A stretch of DNA of 64,000 nucleotides from an uncultured Pseudoflavonifractor sp. (GTDB lineage Bacteria > Bacillota > Clostridia > Oscillospirales > Oscillospiraceae). Of this stretch, positions 6,759-15,197 are shown in pieces; the first letter of the stretch is position 1, and every line of letters starts with the position of its first letter. The translations under genes and the position numbers were made by a program. The notes beneath the pieces were generated by a model. That model saw only the letters and a program-made list of their open reading frames with translations. It did no database searches and had not been told where the DNA came from. The stretch lies in contig NZ_CALXGI010000002.1 of assembly GCF_944387805.1 (NCBI RefSeq), positions 1-64,000 of the forward strand, read 5' to 3'.

Positions 6759-7265
6759 TCAAATATCCTGATATGCACCCAGAATATGAATAAAACGCGC
6801 CTCTTGAAAAAAGTATGTACTCAGAGGCCGCCAATCAGCATCATAGGAGTGGGCGGCCAACAGGACATTCTCCACAGTGGGGGGTTCCCCCACGTCCACT
6901 ACCACAGGGGTATGGCTGAAAATCTCTTTTCCAAAGCGGAGCTGGATCATATCTCCTGGCATAAGACCTTCCAAAGAAGTCAACTCACCAAAAGGTCCAG
7001 GATTCTTCTCCGCTCTGGTCAGAAAATCATAAAAATACTCTACGCCCGTCCAGGACGGAGACTTCTGGTTGGCGTCGATATAGTACCAACCATAAACCGG
7101 CTCATAATTCATGACGCCTGTTCCAGCGAAGAGGCACTGAGAGGCAAAATTAGTGCAGTCCCCTCCGATTTCTTCATAGTCATAGTAGATGGGATTGCGC
7201 CCAAAGGCCCACTTGTGGGCATAGGCCACCGCCGCCTGACGGTCGTATGATATCCGCTTCAGCAT
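6759..7265 (-). CDS. Amidase-domain protein (Amidase_6 type)
   Basis: This 168-residue protein has YDRQAAVAYAHKWAFG near the start and the GGDCTNFASQCL motif at about residues 34-45, which holds the catalytic Cys of this NlpC/P60-like putative amidase family. A later HTPVVVDVG supplies the likely His. There is no signal peptide. Stand-alone copies are common in spore-forming Clostridia, where some act in cortex or spore processes; that role is an inference here. It converges on the Xer gene and lies downstream of fba on the same strand, separated by a terminator. Confidence 0.8.
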   Translation of the reverse strand: MLKRISYDRQAAVAYAHKWAFGRNPIYYDYEEIGGDCTNFASQCLFAGTGVMNYEPVYGWYYIDANQKSPSWTGVEYFYDFLTRAEKNPGPFGELTSLEGLMPGDMIQLRFGKEIFSHTPVVVDVGEPPTVENVLLAAHSYDADWRPLSTYFFQEARFIHILGAYQDI

Positions 7266-7319
7266 GGTTCCACTCCCCTTTCCAGCTTATTCTATGCCGG
7301 CGAAGCAAACTGGAGACAT

Positions 7320-7358
7320 AAAAAGACAGGAGAGGTTTTTTCCCTCTCCTGTCTTTTT
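7320..7358 (-). terminator. Terminator downstream of fba
   Basis: A 15-bp perfect stem (7320-7334 with 7344-7358) with a T-run on both strands lies 34 bases after the fba stop. Confidence 0.9.
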
Positions 7359-7391
7359 ATGTGTTTGCATGTGAGTGAGGAAGCACCTGGA

Positions 7392-8360
7392 TTAGGCCTT
7401 TCCGTCGCAGCCCAGCACGTTGATAATCTTGTGCTTAACCAGCTCCTTAATGTTGGCGCGGGCGGGCTTGAGGTACTCGCGGGGATCAAACTTGTCAGGA
7501 TGCTCAGCAAAGAACTTGCGGATAGTACCAGTCATAGCCAGACGCAGGTCAGAGTCAATGTTGATCTTGCAGACAGCGCCGCGGGCGGCCTGGCGCAGCT
7601 GCTCCTCAGGGATGCCTACAGCGTCAGGCATCTTGCCGCCGTACTGGTTGACCATCTTCACATACTCCTGAGGAACGGAAGAGGAGCCGTGGAGGACGAT
7701 GGGGAAGCCAGGCAGACGGCGGACGACCTCGTCCAGGATGTCAAAGCGCAGCGGAGGGGGAACAAGCTCGCCCTTCTCATTGCGGGTGCACTGAGCGGCG
7801 GTAAACTTGTAAGCACCGTGGCTGGTGCCGATGGCAATGGCCAGGGAGTCGCAGCCGGTCTTGGTTACAAACTCCTCAACCTCCTCGGGCCGGGTGTAAT
7901 GAGAGTCCTCGGCAGAGACGTTAACCTCATCCTCCACGCCGGCCAGAGCGCCCAGCTCAGCCTCGACAACTACGCCGTGATCATGGGCGTACTCAACAAC
8001 CTTACGGGTAATCTCGATGTTCTCAGCGAAGGGCTTGGAGCTGGCGTCGATCATAACGGAGGTGAAGCCGCCATCGATGCAGCTCTTGCAGGTCTCAAAG
8101 CTGTCGCCGTGGTCCAGGTGAAGCACGATGGGGATATCAGGGCACTCAATGACAGCGGCCTCCACCAGTTTCACCAGGTAGGTGTGGTTGGCATAGGCGC
8201 GGGCGCCCTTGGACACCTGAAGGATGACGGGAGCCTTCAGCTCCTGGGCGGCCTCGGTGATACCCTGGACGATCTCCATGTTGTTGACGTTGAAGGCACC
8301 GATGGCATAACCGCCGTCATAGGCCTTCTTAAACATTTCCGTAGATGTGACCAAAGCCAT
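7392..8360 (-). CDS. fba: Class II fructose-bisphosphate aldolase
   Basis: The start is the ATG at 8360 (MALVTS), nine bases after AAGGAG. An upstream ATG at 8369 touches the ribosome site and is unlikely. The 322-residue product has class II zinc-aldolase motifs: HLDHGDS (zinc His and catalytic Asp), GFTSVMIDAS, VEAELGALAG and VLHGSSSVP. It cleaves fructose-1,6-bisphosphate to DHAP and glyceraldehyde-3-phosphate in the cytosol. It is divergent from the PPi-phosphofructokinase gene, and their promoters interlock, so successive glycolytic steps may be co-regulated. Confidence 0.96.
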   Translation of the reverse strand: MALVTSTEMFKKAYDGGYAIGAFNVNNMEIVQGITEAAQELKAPVILQVSKGARAYANHTYLVKLVEAAVIECPDIPIVLHLDHGDSFETCKSCIDGGFTSVMIDASSKPFAENIEITRKVVEYAHDHGVVVEAELGALAGVEDEVNVSAEDSHYTRPEEVEEFVTKTGCDSLAIAIGTSHGAYKFTAAQCTRNEKGELVPPPLRFDILDEVVRRLPGFPIVLHGSSSVPQEYVKMVNQYGGKMPDAVGIPEEQLRQAARGAVCKINIDSDLRLAMTGTIRKFFAEHPDKFDPREYLKPARANIKELVKHKIINVLGCDGKA

Positions 8361-8392
8361 AGGAAACATCTCCTTTCAAATTTTGCATCATG

Positions 8393-8437
8393 ATTCTATC
8401 AGTTCTGATTGATAATTGCAAGAGTATATGCTAGAAT
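8393..8437. promoter_or_regulatory. Interlocked divergent SigA promoters for fba and PPi-PFK
   Basis: On + there is TTGATA (8409-8414), 17 bases, then TAGAAT (8432-8437), for the PPi-PFK gene. On - there is TTGCAA (read at 8416-8421), 17 bases, then TAGAAT (8393-8398), for fba. Each -35 box lies in the spacer of the other promoter, so the two cannot be occupied freely at once. Confidence 0.75.
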
Positions 8438-8511
8438 ATTTCCGCGGAATTTAAAATTAACCAGATCCTTAGCGAAAAAAATCCGGCTATTATGAAAGGA
8501 AGAGAAAAGTT

Positions 8512-9756
8512 ATGAGCGAACTGAAAGGCGCTTGCATTATCGGCCAGTCTGGTGGCCCCACCGCGGTTATTAACTCCAGCGCTCTGGGCGTGATCGAGAC
8601 CGCCCTGGATTCCGGTTCCATCACTCGTGTGCTGGGTGCTGCTCATGGCATCAAGGGCGTCCTGGACGACAAGCTTTATGACATGGCTCAGGAGGATCGC
8701 GAGGAGCTGCAGCTCATGCGGTACACCCCTTCCTCCGCTCTGGGTTCCTGCCGCTATAAGCTGGCCGATCCCGATGTGGACGACACTGACTACAAGCGTA
8801 TTCTTGAGATCTTCAAGAAGTATGACGTCCGCTATTTCTTCTATAACGGCGGTAACGACTCCATGGACACCTGCAATAAGATCTCCAAATATATGCAGAA
8901 GGTAGGTTATGAGTGCCGCGTGATGGGCGTACCCAAGACCATCGACAACGACCTCAACGGCACTGACCACTGCCCCGGCTTCGCTTCTGCTGCCAAGTTT
9001 ATTGCCACCTCCTGCATGGAAGTTCACCGGGATGCTCACGTGTACGACACCGGCATGGTGACCGTGGTGGAGATCATGGGCCGTCACGCCGGCTGGCTGG
9101 CCGGCTCTGCCGCTCTGGCCACTTGGGCCGGCTATGGTCCTGACCTCATTTACCTCCCTGAGGTGGACTTCGACATGGACAAGTTCATCGCTGATGTGAC
9201 TGCCATCTACAACAAGACTGGCAAGTGCATGGTAGCCGTGTCTGAGGGTATCCACTATGCAGATGGCAGCTTCGTTTCCGAGGCTAAGACCTCTGCTACC
9301 GATGGCTTCGGTCACGCTCAGCTGGGCGGTCTGGCTGCCATGCTGGCCCAGATCATCAAGGAGAAGACCGGCGCCAAGGTCCGCGGCATTGAGCTCTCCC
9401 TGCTCCAGCGCTGCGCCTCCCACGGTGCTTCCGCCCGCGACATTGAGGAGGCCTATATGGCCGGCAAGGCCGCCGTTGAGGCTGCCGTTTCCGGTGAGAC
9501 CGATAAGATGGTGGCCTTTGAGTGTACCCGCGACGGCGGCACCTACACCTGTAAGACTGTCCTCAAGCCCCTGGACATCTGCGCCAACTTTGAGAAGAAG
9601 GTGCCCCGTGAGTGGATCAATGCTGAGGGCAACGGCATTGAGCAGCCCTTTATTGACTATGTTCTGCCTCTCATCCAGGGCGAGCTGAATGTGCCCCAGG
9701 AGAACTCTCTCCCCCGCTTTGCCAAGCTGAAAAAGGTTCTCACTACTGATATGTAA
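8512..9756 (+). CDS. pfp: Pyrophosphate-dependent 6-phosphofructokinase
   Basis: This 414-residue protein has PFK-family motifs: GQSGGPTAVINSS (phosphate loop), FFYNGGNDSMDT, VPKTIDNDLNGTDH and EIMGRHAGWLAGS. Lys in PKTIDND and the absence of the ATP-type GGDGT point to the pyrophosphate-using class. That enzyme converts fructose-6-phosphate reversibly using PPi. The usual GGDDS reads GGNDS here, an Asn for the first Asp, which also occurs in some mixed or long clades. AAGGAAGAG precedes the ATG. It carries its own promoter and terminator and converges on the ATP-PFK gene. The cofactor assignment is from motif only. Confidence 0.9.
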   Translation: MSELKGACIIGQSGGPTAVINSSALGVIETALDSGSITRVLGAAHGIKGVLDDKLYDMAQEDREELQLMRYTPSSALGSCRYKLADPDVDDTDYKRILEIFKKYDVRYFFYNGGNDSMDTCNKISKYMQKVGYECRVMGVPKTIDNDLNGTDHCPGFASAAKFIATSCMEVHRDAHVYDTGMVTVVEIMGRHAGWLAGSAALATWAGYGPDLIYLPEVDFDMDKFIADVTAIYNKTGKCMVAVSEGIHYADGSFVSEAKTSATDGFGHAQLGGLAAMLAQIIKEKTGAKVRGIELSLLQRCASHGASARDIEEAYMAGKAAVEAAVSGETDKMVAFECTRDGGTYTCKTVLKPLDICANFEKKVPREWINAEGNGIEQPFIDYVLPLIQGELNVPQENSLPRFAKLKKVLTTDM

Positions 9757-9770
9757 TAGTTGACAGCAAA

Positions 9771-9806
9771 AAGCCCTCGCCGCAGTTGCGGCGGGGGCTT
9801 TCCTTT
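9771..9806 (+). terminator. Terminator of the PPi-PFK gene
   Basis: A 13-bp stem (9771-9783 with 9788-9800, one wobble pair) with a 4-base loop is followed by TCCTTTT. Confidence 0.9.
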
Positions 9807-9813
9807 TCAGCTA

Positions 9814-9848
9814 AAAGGGCTGGGAGACACCTTGCCTCCCAGCCCTTT
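9814..9848 (-). terminator. Terminator of the ATP-PFK gene
   Basis: A perfect 13-bp stem (9814-9826 with 9836-9848), GC-rich, lies just after the pfkA stop on the minus strand. It faces the PPi-PFK terminator. Confidence 0.85.
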
Positions 9849-9855
9849 ATGTAAG

Positions 9856-10869
9856 TCAGAAACTGTGATTTTCCTCGGCGCCAATCAGTGCGCGCAGAAC
9901 GGTATACACACGCTCGTCGATGCCCTTTTTCATGGCCAGAGCCTCGTTGATGTCGTAGTCCACATAGGTGCCCTTCTGCATGGCCACCACACGGTTGGTC
10001 TTTCCCTGAGCCAGCAGCTCCACGGCATTGTAGCCCATATAAGTGGCCTCCATGCGATCGCGGGCAGTGGGGGAACCTCCGCGCTGGACATGGCCCAGGA
10101 CAGTCACGCGGGGATCCAGGCCGGTGTACTCCTTGATCTTGTTGGCAATATCATAAGAGCTGCCATAGGAACTGCCCACGCCCTCCGCAACAATTACCAT
10201 GAAGTGGGTGCGGCCAGCCAGACGGGCGGCACGGATAGGCTCCACTACGTCCCGCTCAAAATCAATCTCCTTTTCAGGGATCAGCACCGAGGTGGCGCCG
10301 CAGGCCATACCCACATAGAGAGCCAGGTGTCCAGCATGGCGGCCCATGACCTCTACAACAGAGCATCGTTCATGGGACTGCATGGTATCCTTCAGCCGGT
10401 CAATGGCCTCCAGCGCGGTATTGCAGGCGGTATCATAGCCGATGGTGTACTCTGTACAGGCGATGTCGTTGTCAATCGTGCCAGGCACGCCTACAACCGC
10501 AACTCCCTGCTCGTTGGAGAATTCCAGCAGACCACGGTAGGTTCCGTCGCCGCCGATACCCACGATACCCTCCAGCCCAAAGAGCTTGCAGGTGTTGGCG
10601 GCCTTCTGACGGCCCTCCGGCGTGCGGAACTCATCGCTGCGTGCGGTATAAAGGGCAGTGCCGCCCCGGCCAATAAGGCCGCTGGTCTGAACGAAGTCCA
10701 TGGGAATAATATCGGCGTTGATCAGGCCGTTAAAGCCGCGCCGAATTCCCAGGCACTTAATCCCCATATGCATGGAGGCACGCACAACAGCACGGATTGC
10801 AGCGTTCATACCCGGGGCGTCGCCGCCGCTGGTGAGGACACCAATGCACTTTACAGCACTTTTCTTCAT
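9856..10869 (-). CDS. pfkA: ATP-dependent 6-phosphofructokinase
   Basis: The start is the ATG at 10869 (MKKSAVK), preceded by GGGAGGG; the frame is open five codons further. The 337-residue product has ATP-type motifs: LTSGGDAPGMNAAIR, GIGGDGTYRG, VPGTIDNDIACTEYTIG with the catalytic Asp, VVEVMGRHAGHLAL and LGHVQRGGSPTARDR. It carries out the committed, allosteric step of glycolysis. Encoding an ATP-PFK tail-to-tail with a PPi-PFK is notable, since many anaerobes keep only one or keep them apart. Confidence 0.96.
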   Translation of the reverse strand: MKKSAVKCIGVLTSGGDAPGMNAAIRAVVRASMHMGIKCLGIRRGFNGLINADIIPMDFVQTSGLIGRGGTALYTARSDEFRTPEGRQKAANTCKLFGLEGIVGIGGDGTYRGLLEFSNEQGVAVVGVPGTIDNDIACTEYTIGYDTACNTALEAIDRLKDTMQSHERCSVVEVMGRHAGHLALYVGMACGATSVLIPEKEIDFERDVVEPIRAARLAGRTHFMVIVAEGVGSSYGSSYDIANKIKEYTGLDPRVTVLGHVQRGGSPTARDRMEATYMGYNAVELLAQGKTNRVVAMQKGTYVDYDINEALAMKKGIDERVYTVLRALIGAEENHSF

Positions 10870-10919
10870 AGGAAACCCTCCCATTTCAATTATTCGATAC
10901 CAGCATTTTTTATTCTGTC

Positions 10920-12359
10920 TTACACCTTCAGTTCAGTTGCTTTCCCGTTTAATGCGGCTGCGTAGCGCTCAAACACGGGCTGCACATATTCTGCCAGGAA
11001 CTCATCGACCTGCTCCGGGCAACGTCCAATATAGCGGGCGGGTTCCAGATGGACAGTCAGCTCCTCTTTGCTCATACCGAACATGGGATCTTCGGCAATG
11101 AGGTCAATCAGATTGTTAGGCAGGCCGCGATCCTTCACGTTCCGTCCTGCCTCCTGAGAGAGCACGCGGATACGCTCATGGAGATCCTGACGGTTGCCGC
11201 CCCGCTTCACCGCATCCATCATAATGTTCTCGCTGGCCATGAAGGGCAGCTCCTCCATCACATGCCGCTCAATCACCTTTTCATGGACCACCAGGCCGGA
11301 GGCTACATTGTCATAGATGTTGAGGATAGCGTCCACTGCCAGGAAGGCCTCAGGCACAGAGAGGCGCTTGTTGGCAGAGTCGTCCAGGGTGCGCTCAAAC
11401 CACTGGCTAGCCGCGGTAATAGAGGGATTGAGAGCATCCACCATCACGTAACGGGCCAGAGAGCAGATGCGCTCACAGCGCATGGGGTTGCGCTTGTAGG
11501 GCATGGCGGAAGAGCCGATCTGGTTCTTCTCAAAGGGCTCCTCTACCTCCTTGAGGTGGCAGAGAAGACGCATGTCAGTGGCAAATTTGCTGGCGGACTG
11601 AGCAATGCCTGACAGAGTGGAGAGAACCGCGTAGTCCATCTTTCTGGAGTAAGTCTGACCCGAGACAGGAGTCACCGCCTCAAATCCCATTTCCCGGGCA
11701 ATCCTGCGCTCCAACTCCTTGACCTTCTCGTGGTCGCCCTCAAACAACTCTAAGAAGCTGGCCTGGGTGCCGGTGGTGCCCTTGGACCCCAGGAGCTTCA
11801 AGCTGGAAATCCGGTGTTCCACCTCTTCAAGGTCCATCAGCAACTCATTCATCCATAGAGTAGCCCGCTTCCCTACTGTCACCAATTGGGCAGGCTGGAA
11901 GTGGGTAAAGCCCAGCGTAGGCAAGGCCTTGTACTGGGCAGCAAAGCTCGAGAGGGCGTGCAGAACACGCACCAGCTTGTCACGCACCAGCTCCAGCGCC
12001 TCACGCATGAGGATCACATCGGTGTTGTCACCAACGTAGCAGCTGGTAGCTCCCAAGTGAATGATGGGCATGGCCTTGGGGCACTGCTCTCCCCAAGCGT
12101 GAATATGAGCCATTACGTCATGGCGGAGCTTGCTCTCCCACTTGGCGGCGGATTCATAGTTGATATCTGTGAGATGCGATTCCATCTCGTCGATCTGCTC
12201 CTGGGTCACAGGCAAGCCCAACTCCATTTCGGCTCTGGCCAGGGCCACCCACAACCGGCGCCAAGTGGAGAATTTCTTGTCCGGTGAGAAGATGTACTGC
12301 ATCTCGTCGCTGGCATAGCGGGAAGAAAGCGGACTCTCATAAACAGCTTTGTTACTCAT
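10920..12359 (-). CDS. purB: Adenylosuccinate lyase
   Basis: The start is the ATG at 12359 (MSNKAVYES), six bases after AAGAGG, giving 479 residues. It has the fumarase/aspartase superfamily signature GSSAMPYKRNPMRCE with the catalytic Ser loop, and TLGFTHFQPAQ and GSKGTTGTQASF. It makes fumarate from SAICAR and from adenylosuccinate in purine synthesis. The length suits the 470-480 residue group found in animals and many Clostridia. It is followed at 51 bases by pfkA on the same strand. Confidence 0.96.
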   Translation of the reverse strand: MSNKAVYESPLSSRYASDEMQYIFSPDKKFSTWRRLWVALARAEMELGLPVTQEQIDEMESHLTDINYESAAKWESKLRHDVMAHIHAWGEQCPKAMPIIHLGATSCYVGDNTDVILMREALELVRDKLVRVLHALSSFAAQYKALPTLGFTHFQPAQLVTVGKRATLWMNELLMDLEEVEHRISSLKLLGSKGTTGTQASFLELFEGDHEKVKELERRIAREMGFEAVTPVSGQTYSRKMDYAVLSTLSGIAQSASKFATDMRLLCHLKEVEEPFEKNQIGSSAMPYKRNPMRCERICSLARYVMVDALNPSITAASQWFERTLDDSANKRLSVPEAFLAVDAILNIYDNVASGLVVHEKVIERHVMEELPFMASENIMMDAVKRGGNRQDLHERIRVLSQEAGRNVKDRGLPNNLIDLIAEDPMFGMSKEELTVHLEPARYIGRCPEQVDEFLAEYVQPVFERYAAALNGKATELKV

Positions 12360-12501
12360 ATTCAACCTCTTTTTCTTGGTTTTTTGGTTAAACAAAAAGT
12401 ACCTTTAGAATATCACAAAACAGCAGCGGGGACAAGTCCCGCTCCGCCGGCGAGCTGAGGAAATCCGGCGTGGAGCAGGGCCCTCCCCGCAGCAGAAGTA
12501 T

Positions 12502-13692
12502 TTATTCCGTCAGGAACTTGCGCAGACGGCGCAGGCCCTCCCGGATATTCTCCATGGAGGCGGCGTAGGACCAGCGGACAAAACCAGGTGCGCCGAAGCC
12601 AGTGCCGGGAACCACCGCCACTAGGCCTTTTTTCAGGAAGAGTGAGGCAAAATCGTCAGCGGTCTCTACTTTAACGCCGTGGAGGGTCTTGCCCAGAATA
12701 TCCTTCAGGTTCATCATCACATAAAAGGCACCCTCGGGCGTGATGCAACTCACACCGGGGATGGCGTTAATGCCCTCCACCATGGCGTTGCGGCGGGCCT
12801 CAAAGGCCTGGCGCATGGTCTCCACCTTCTCCTGGGAACCGGTGAGAGCAGCCAAAGCTGCCTTCTGGGAGATGGCGCAGGGAGAACCGGTAGAATGGCT
12901 GATGTAGTTGGCCATCACTGTGGCAATGGGTTCGCTGGCACAGGCGTAGCCGATGCGCCAGCCGGTCATAGCATAGGACTTAGAGACGCCATTAACCAGA
13001 ATCGTGCGTTCCTTGATCTCCTCACCCAGGGAGGCTAGGCTGACAAACTTACGGTTGTCGTAGACCAGGCTGTAATAAATCTCATCGTCAATTACATAGA
13101 TATCGTGTTTGACGCACAGGTTGGCGATGGCTTGCAGCTCTTCCCTGCCGTACAGCATACCGGTGGGGTTGGAGGGATTGTTGAGGATCAGCGCCTTGGT
13201 TTTGGAGGTGATAGCAGCGGCCAGCTTGTCCGCGGAGAGTTTGAAGTTCTCTTCCTCAGTGGCAGTCACTACCACAGGCACTCCGCCCATAATCTTAATC
13301 AGTTCAATATAGCTGACCCAGTAGGGCGCAGGGAGAATAACCTCATCGCCGGGGTTGATGATGGCCCGCAGGGCGATATATACGGCGTGCTTTGCGCCGC
13401 TGGCCACCACCACCTGATTGGGAGCGTATTCCACGCCGCAGTCGGTTTTCATTCGGTCACACACGGCCTGCCGCAGTTCCACGGTTCCGCGGGCGGGGGT
13501 GTACCGGGTATCGTTGTTCTCAATGGCAGCAATGCCTGCGGCTTTAATCTCATCCGGAGTATTAAAATCCGGCTCACCGGCGGCAAAGCCGATGACATCA
13601 AGGCCGTCTGCCTTCATCTGCTTGAACATGCTGTCGATCGCCATGGTCGTGGACGCCTGGACGGCACTTGCAATACGGGACAGTTCTTTCAC
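12502..13692 (-). CDS. Pyridoxal-phosphate aminotransferase, aspartate type
   Basis: This 396-residue class I aminotransferase has NNPSNPTGMLY, YVIDDEIYYSLVY and NGVSKSYAMTGWRIGY, where Lys in SKSYAMTGWR is the PLP-binding residue. FAAGEPDFNTP at about residues 36-46 is typical of the aspartate aminotransferase Ib subgroup. It would move an amino group between aspartate and 2-oxoglutarate or a related pair. The ribosome site is GGGAGGAGATC before the ATG. Substrate is inferred from family likeness. Confidence 0.92.
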   Translation of the reverse strand: MKELSRIASAVQASTTMAIDSMFKQMKADGLDVIGFAAGEPDFNTPDEIKAAGIAAIENNDTRYTPARGTVELRQAVCDRMKTDCGVEYAPNQVVVASGAKHAVYIALRAIINPGDEVILPAPYWVSYIELIKIMGGVPVVVTATEEENFKLSADKLAAAITSKTKALILNNPSNPTGMLYGREELQAIANLCVKHDIYVIDDEIYYSLVYDNRKFVSLASLGEEIKERTILVNGVSKSYAMTGWRIGYACASEPIATVMANYISHSTGSPCAISQKAALAALTGSQEKVETMRQAFEARRNAMVEGINAIPGVSCITPEGAFYVMMNLKDILGKTLHGVKVETADDFASLFLKKGLVAVVPGTGFGAPGFVRWSYAASMENIREGLRRLRKFLTE

Positions 13693-13815
13693 AGTGGATC
13701 TCCTCCCAATTCTGGCTTAACTAGAGTTATTATATGCGGCGATATGCAATATTGCAAGACTACAATTTCATCAATCTGCCGGTCAGCTTTTCAATGCGAA
13801 AAGGTAATTTGACAG

Positions 13816-13851
13816 AAGACCCGCTCCCTCGAAACACAGGGAGCGGGTCTT
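13816..13851 (-). terminator. Terminator of the ECF S-component gene
   Basis: A perfect 14-bp stem (13816-13829 with 13838-13851) lies just after the stop on the minus strand. Confidence 0.75.
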
Positions 13852-13857
13852 TGCGCT

Positions 13858-14499
13858 TCAGTGATTCAAGGCGCGATACAGGGCCCGTGAGATGGCAGTT
13901 CCGGCAACGGCGGAAATCAGTGCCTCCAGCACGCCTTGCACACCTACAAACAGGACCACAAACAGGAAAGGATTCATCTCCAGGCCAGTGCCATCGGCAA
14001 AGCCCTGAGCAATACCCTGAATATAGTCAGTATGGTAGAACACCGCAGTGAGCACGCCGGTAAACAGCGCCGTGTTTAACAGCGAACCGGCCAGACTGGA
14101 CCCGCCGAAGGCAATCAGCTGAGGCCGGGTCCTATCTACCTTTCTCAGGCCCTTAAAGATAAGGCCGCAGAACAGCCCCATCAGGATCCGGGTGGGCACA
14201 CAGGTCAGGAAGGTACCCAAAGGGCTGATGCCCATCAGGGTGACACCGAAGGCGCTCTTGCCGAAGCACTCCCAGAAGGACAGCAACCCGAACACGCCGC
14301 CCAGAGCTGCACCGGCTGCCGGTCCCAGCACAATCGCGCCAATGACGACAGGTATCTGCATGATGGTAAATTCCAGGAACGGCGTCTTAATCATCCCTAT
14401 CCCGGTAAATTCCAACAGTAACAGGAGCGCCACCAGAACGGCCAGCTGAACAAGATATCGTATGCGGGGACTGGTATTTGTCTTCTTTCCATTTGCCAT
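13858..14499 (-). CDS. ECF transporter S component (substrate-binding membrane subunit)
   Basis: AAGGAGG lies eight bases before ATG 14499 (MANGKKTN), so I reject the longer frame to 14580. The 213-residue product has about six membrane segments and the family feature of a small hydrophobic vitamin-binding unit (PFLEFTIMQIPVVIGAIVLGP, then GLLSFWECFGKS). S components capture a vitamin or metal and share an energising module (EcfA/A'/T) encoded elsewhere. The substrate is not clear. The leader between 14500 and 14580 can form two short GC hairpins, but I recognise no riboswitch. Confidence 0.85.
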   Translation of the reverse strand: MANGKKTNTSPRIRYLVQLAVLVALLLLLEFTGIGMIKTPFLEFTIMQIPVVIGAIVLGPAAGAALGGVFGLLSFWECFGKSAFGVTLMGISPLGTFLTCVPTRILMGLFCGLIFKGLRKVDRTRPQLIAFGGSSLAGSLLNTALFTGVLTAVFYHTDYIQGIAQGFADGTGLEMNPFLFVVLFVGVQGVLEALISAVAGTAISRALYRALNH

Positions 14500-14632
14500 A
14501 TCAAAAACCTCCTTGCTCCCGCTCCCCGCTTCAGGGGATGCAGGGCAATCTGCTCCCGCGGCCGGTGTGTATTCCGGCATTTTCCCTTATTTAAAGTTTA
14601 TCAGATCTGCTCTAAAAGCGCAAGCAAAGCGC

Positions 14633-15121
14633 TCAGTCCGCCTGTTTGGCCAGTTCTTCCAGGGTATTTCCTGTGAGGCGATAGGTGGTCCACTCATCCA
14701 GCGGTACGGCCTTCAGTGAGCGGTAAAAGGCAATGCTTGGCTTGTTCCAGTCCAGGCAGTACCACTCCATCCGTCCGCATCCCCGCTCTACCGCGATGCG
14801 GGCCAGCTGGCTGAGAAAACGGCGGCCGTATCCCCTGCCCCGATACTCCGGGAGAATGAACAGATCCTCCAGATAGAGTCCAGCCCTGCCCAGGAAGGTG
14901 GAAAAATTATGAAAGAACAGGGCGAAGCCAATCTCTCTGCCGTCCTTGACCGCAAAGAGCACCTCTGCCTTCCCTTTCTGGAAAATCCACTCCCTGAGCA
15001 GCTCTTCGGTGGCCACCACCTGGTCCGCCAGCTTTTCATACTCCGCCAGCGCCTTGATGAACGACAAAATAGTCCCGGCGTCCGCCTCTTCAGCGAAGCG
15101 GAAGGTCAGCCCGTCTGCCAT
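14633..15121 (-). CDS. GNAT-family N-acetyltransferase
   Basis: This 162-residue protein has the GNAT fold pattern: FRFAEEADAGTILSFIKALAEYE at the start, GLYLEDLFILPEYRGRGYGRRFL (acetyl-CoA loop R-G-x-G) in the middle and WNKPSIAFYRSLKAVPLDEW near the end. The LYLEDLFILPEYRG block and AEYEKL start are typical of the spermidine/spermine or thialysine N-acetyltransferase branch, so a small polyamine-like substrate is likely. It stands alone, after the leu operon terminator. Confidence 0.9.
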   Translation of the reverse strand: MADGLTFRFAEEADAGTILSFIKALAEYEKLADQVVATEELLREWIFQKGKAEVLFAVKDGREIGFALFFHNFSTFLGRAGLYLEDLFILPEYRGRGYGRRFLSQLARIAVERGCGRMEWYCLDWNKPSIAFYRSLKAVPLDEWTTYRLTGNTLEELAKQAD

Positions 15122-15147
15122 GGAATCACACTCTCTTTCCTGCTCAG

Positions 15148-15183
15148 AAAAGACCGGATACAGCGCTCTGTATCCGGTCTTTT
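15148..15183 (-). terminator. Terminator of the leuCDB operon
   Basis: A perfect 16-bp stem with a 4-base loop and a TTTT end follows the leuB stop on the minus strand. Confidence 0.92.
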
Positions 15184-15197
15184 GGAATTCAACTTGC

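Noticed and set aside
8431-9423. Long open frame on the minus strand opposite the PPi-PFK gene
   Set aside because: It is an antisense shadow in GC-rich coding sequence; the translation has no domain and the plus-strand enzyme is certain.
14500-14640. Possible riboswitch in the leader of the ECF S-component gene
   Set aside because: Two short GC hairpins can form, but I could not match the conserved cores of TPP, FMN, THF, cobalamin or preQ1 riboswitches.
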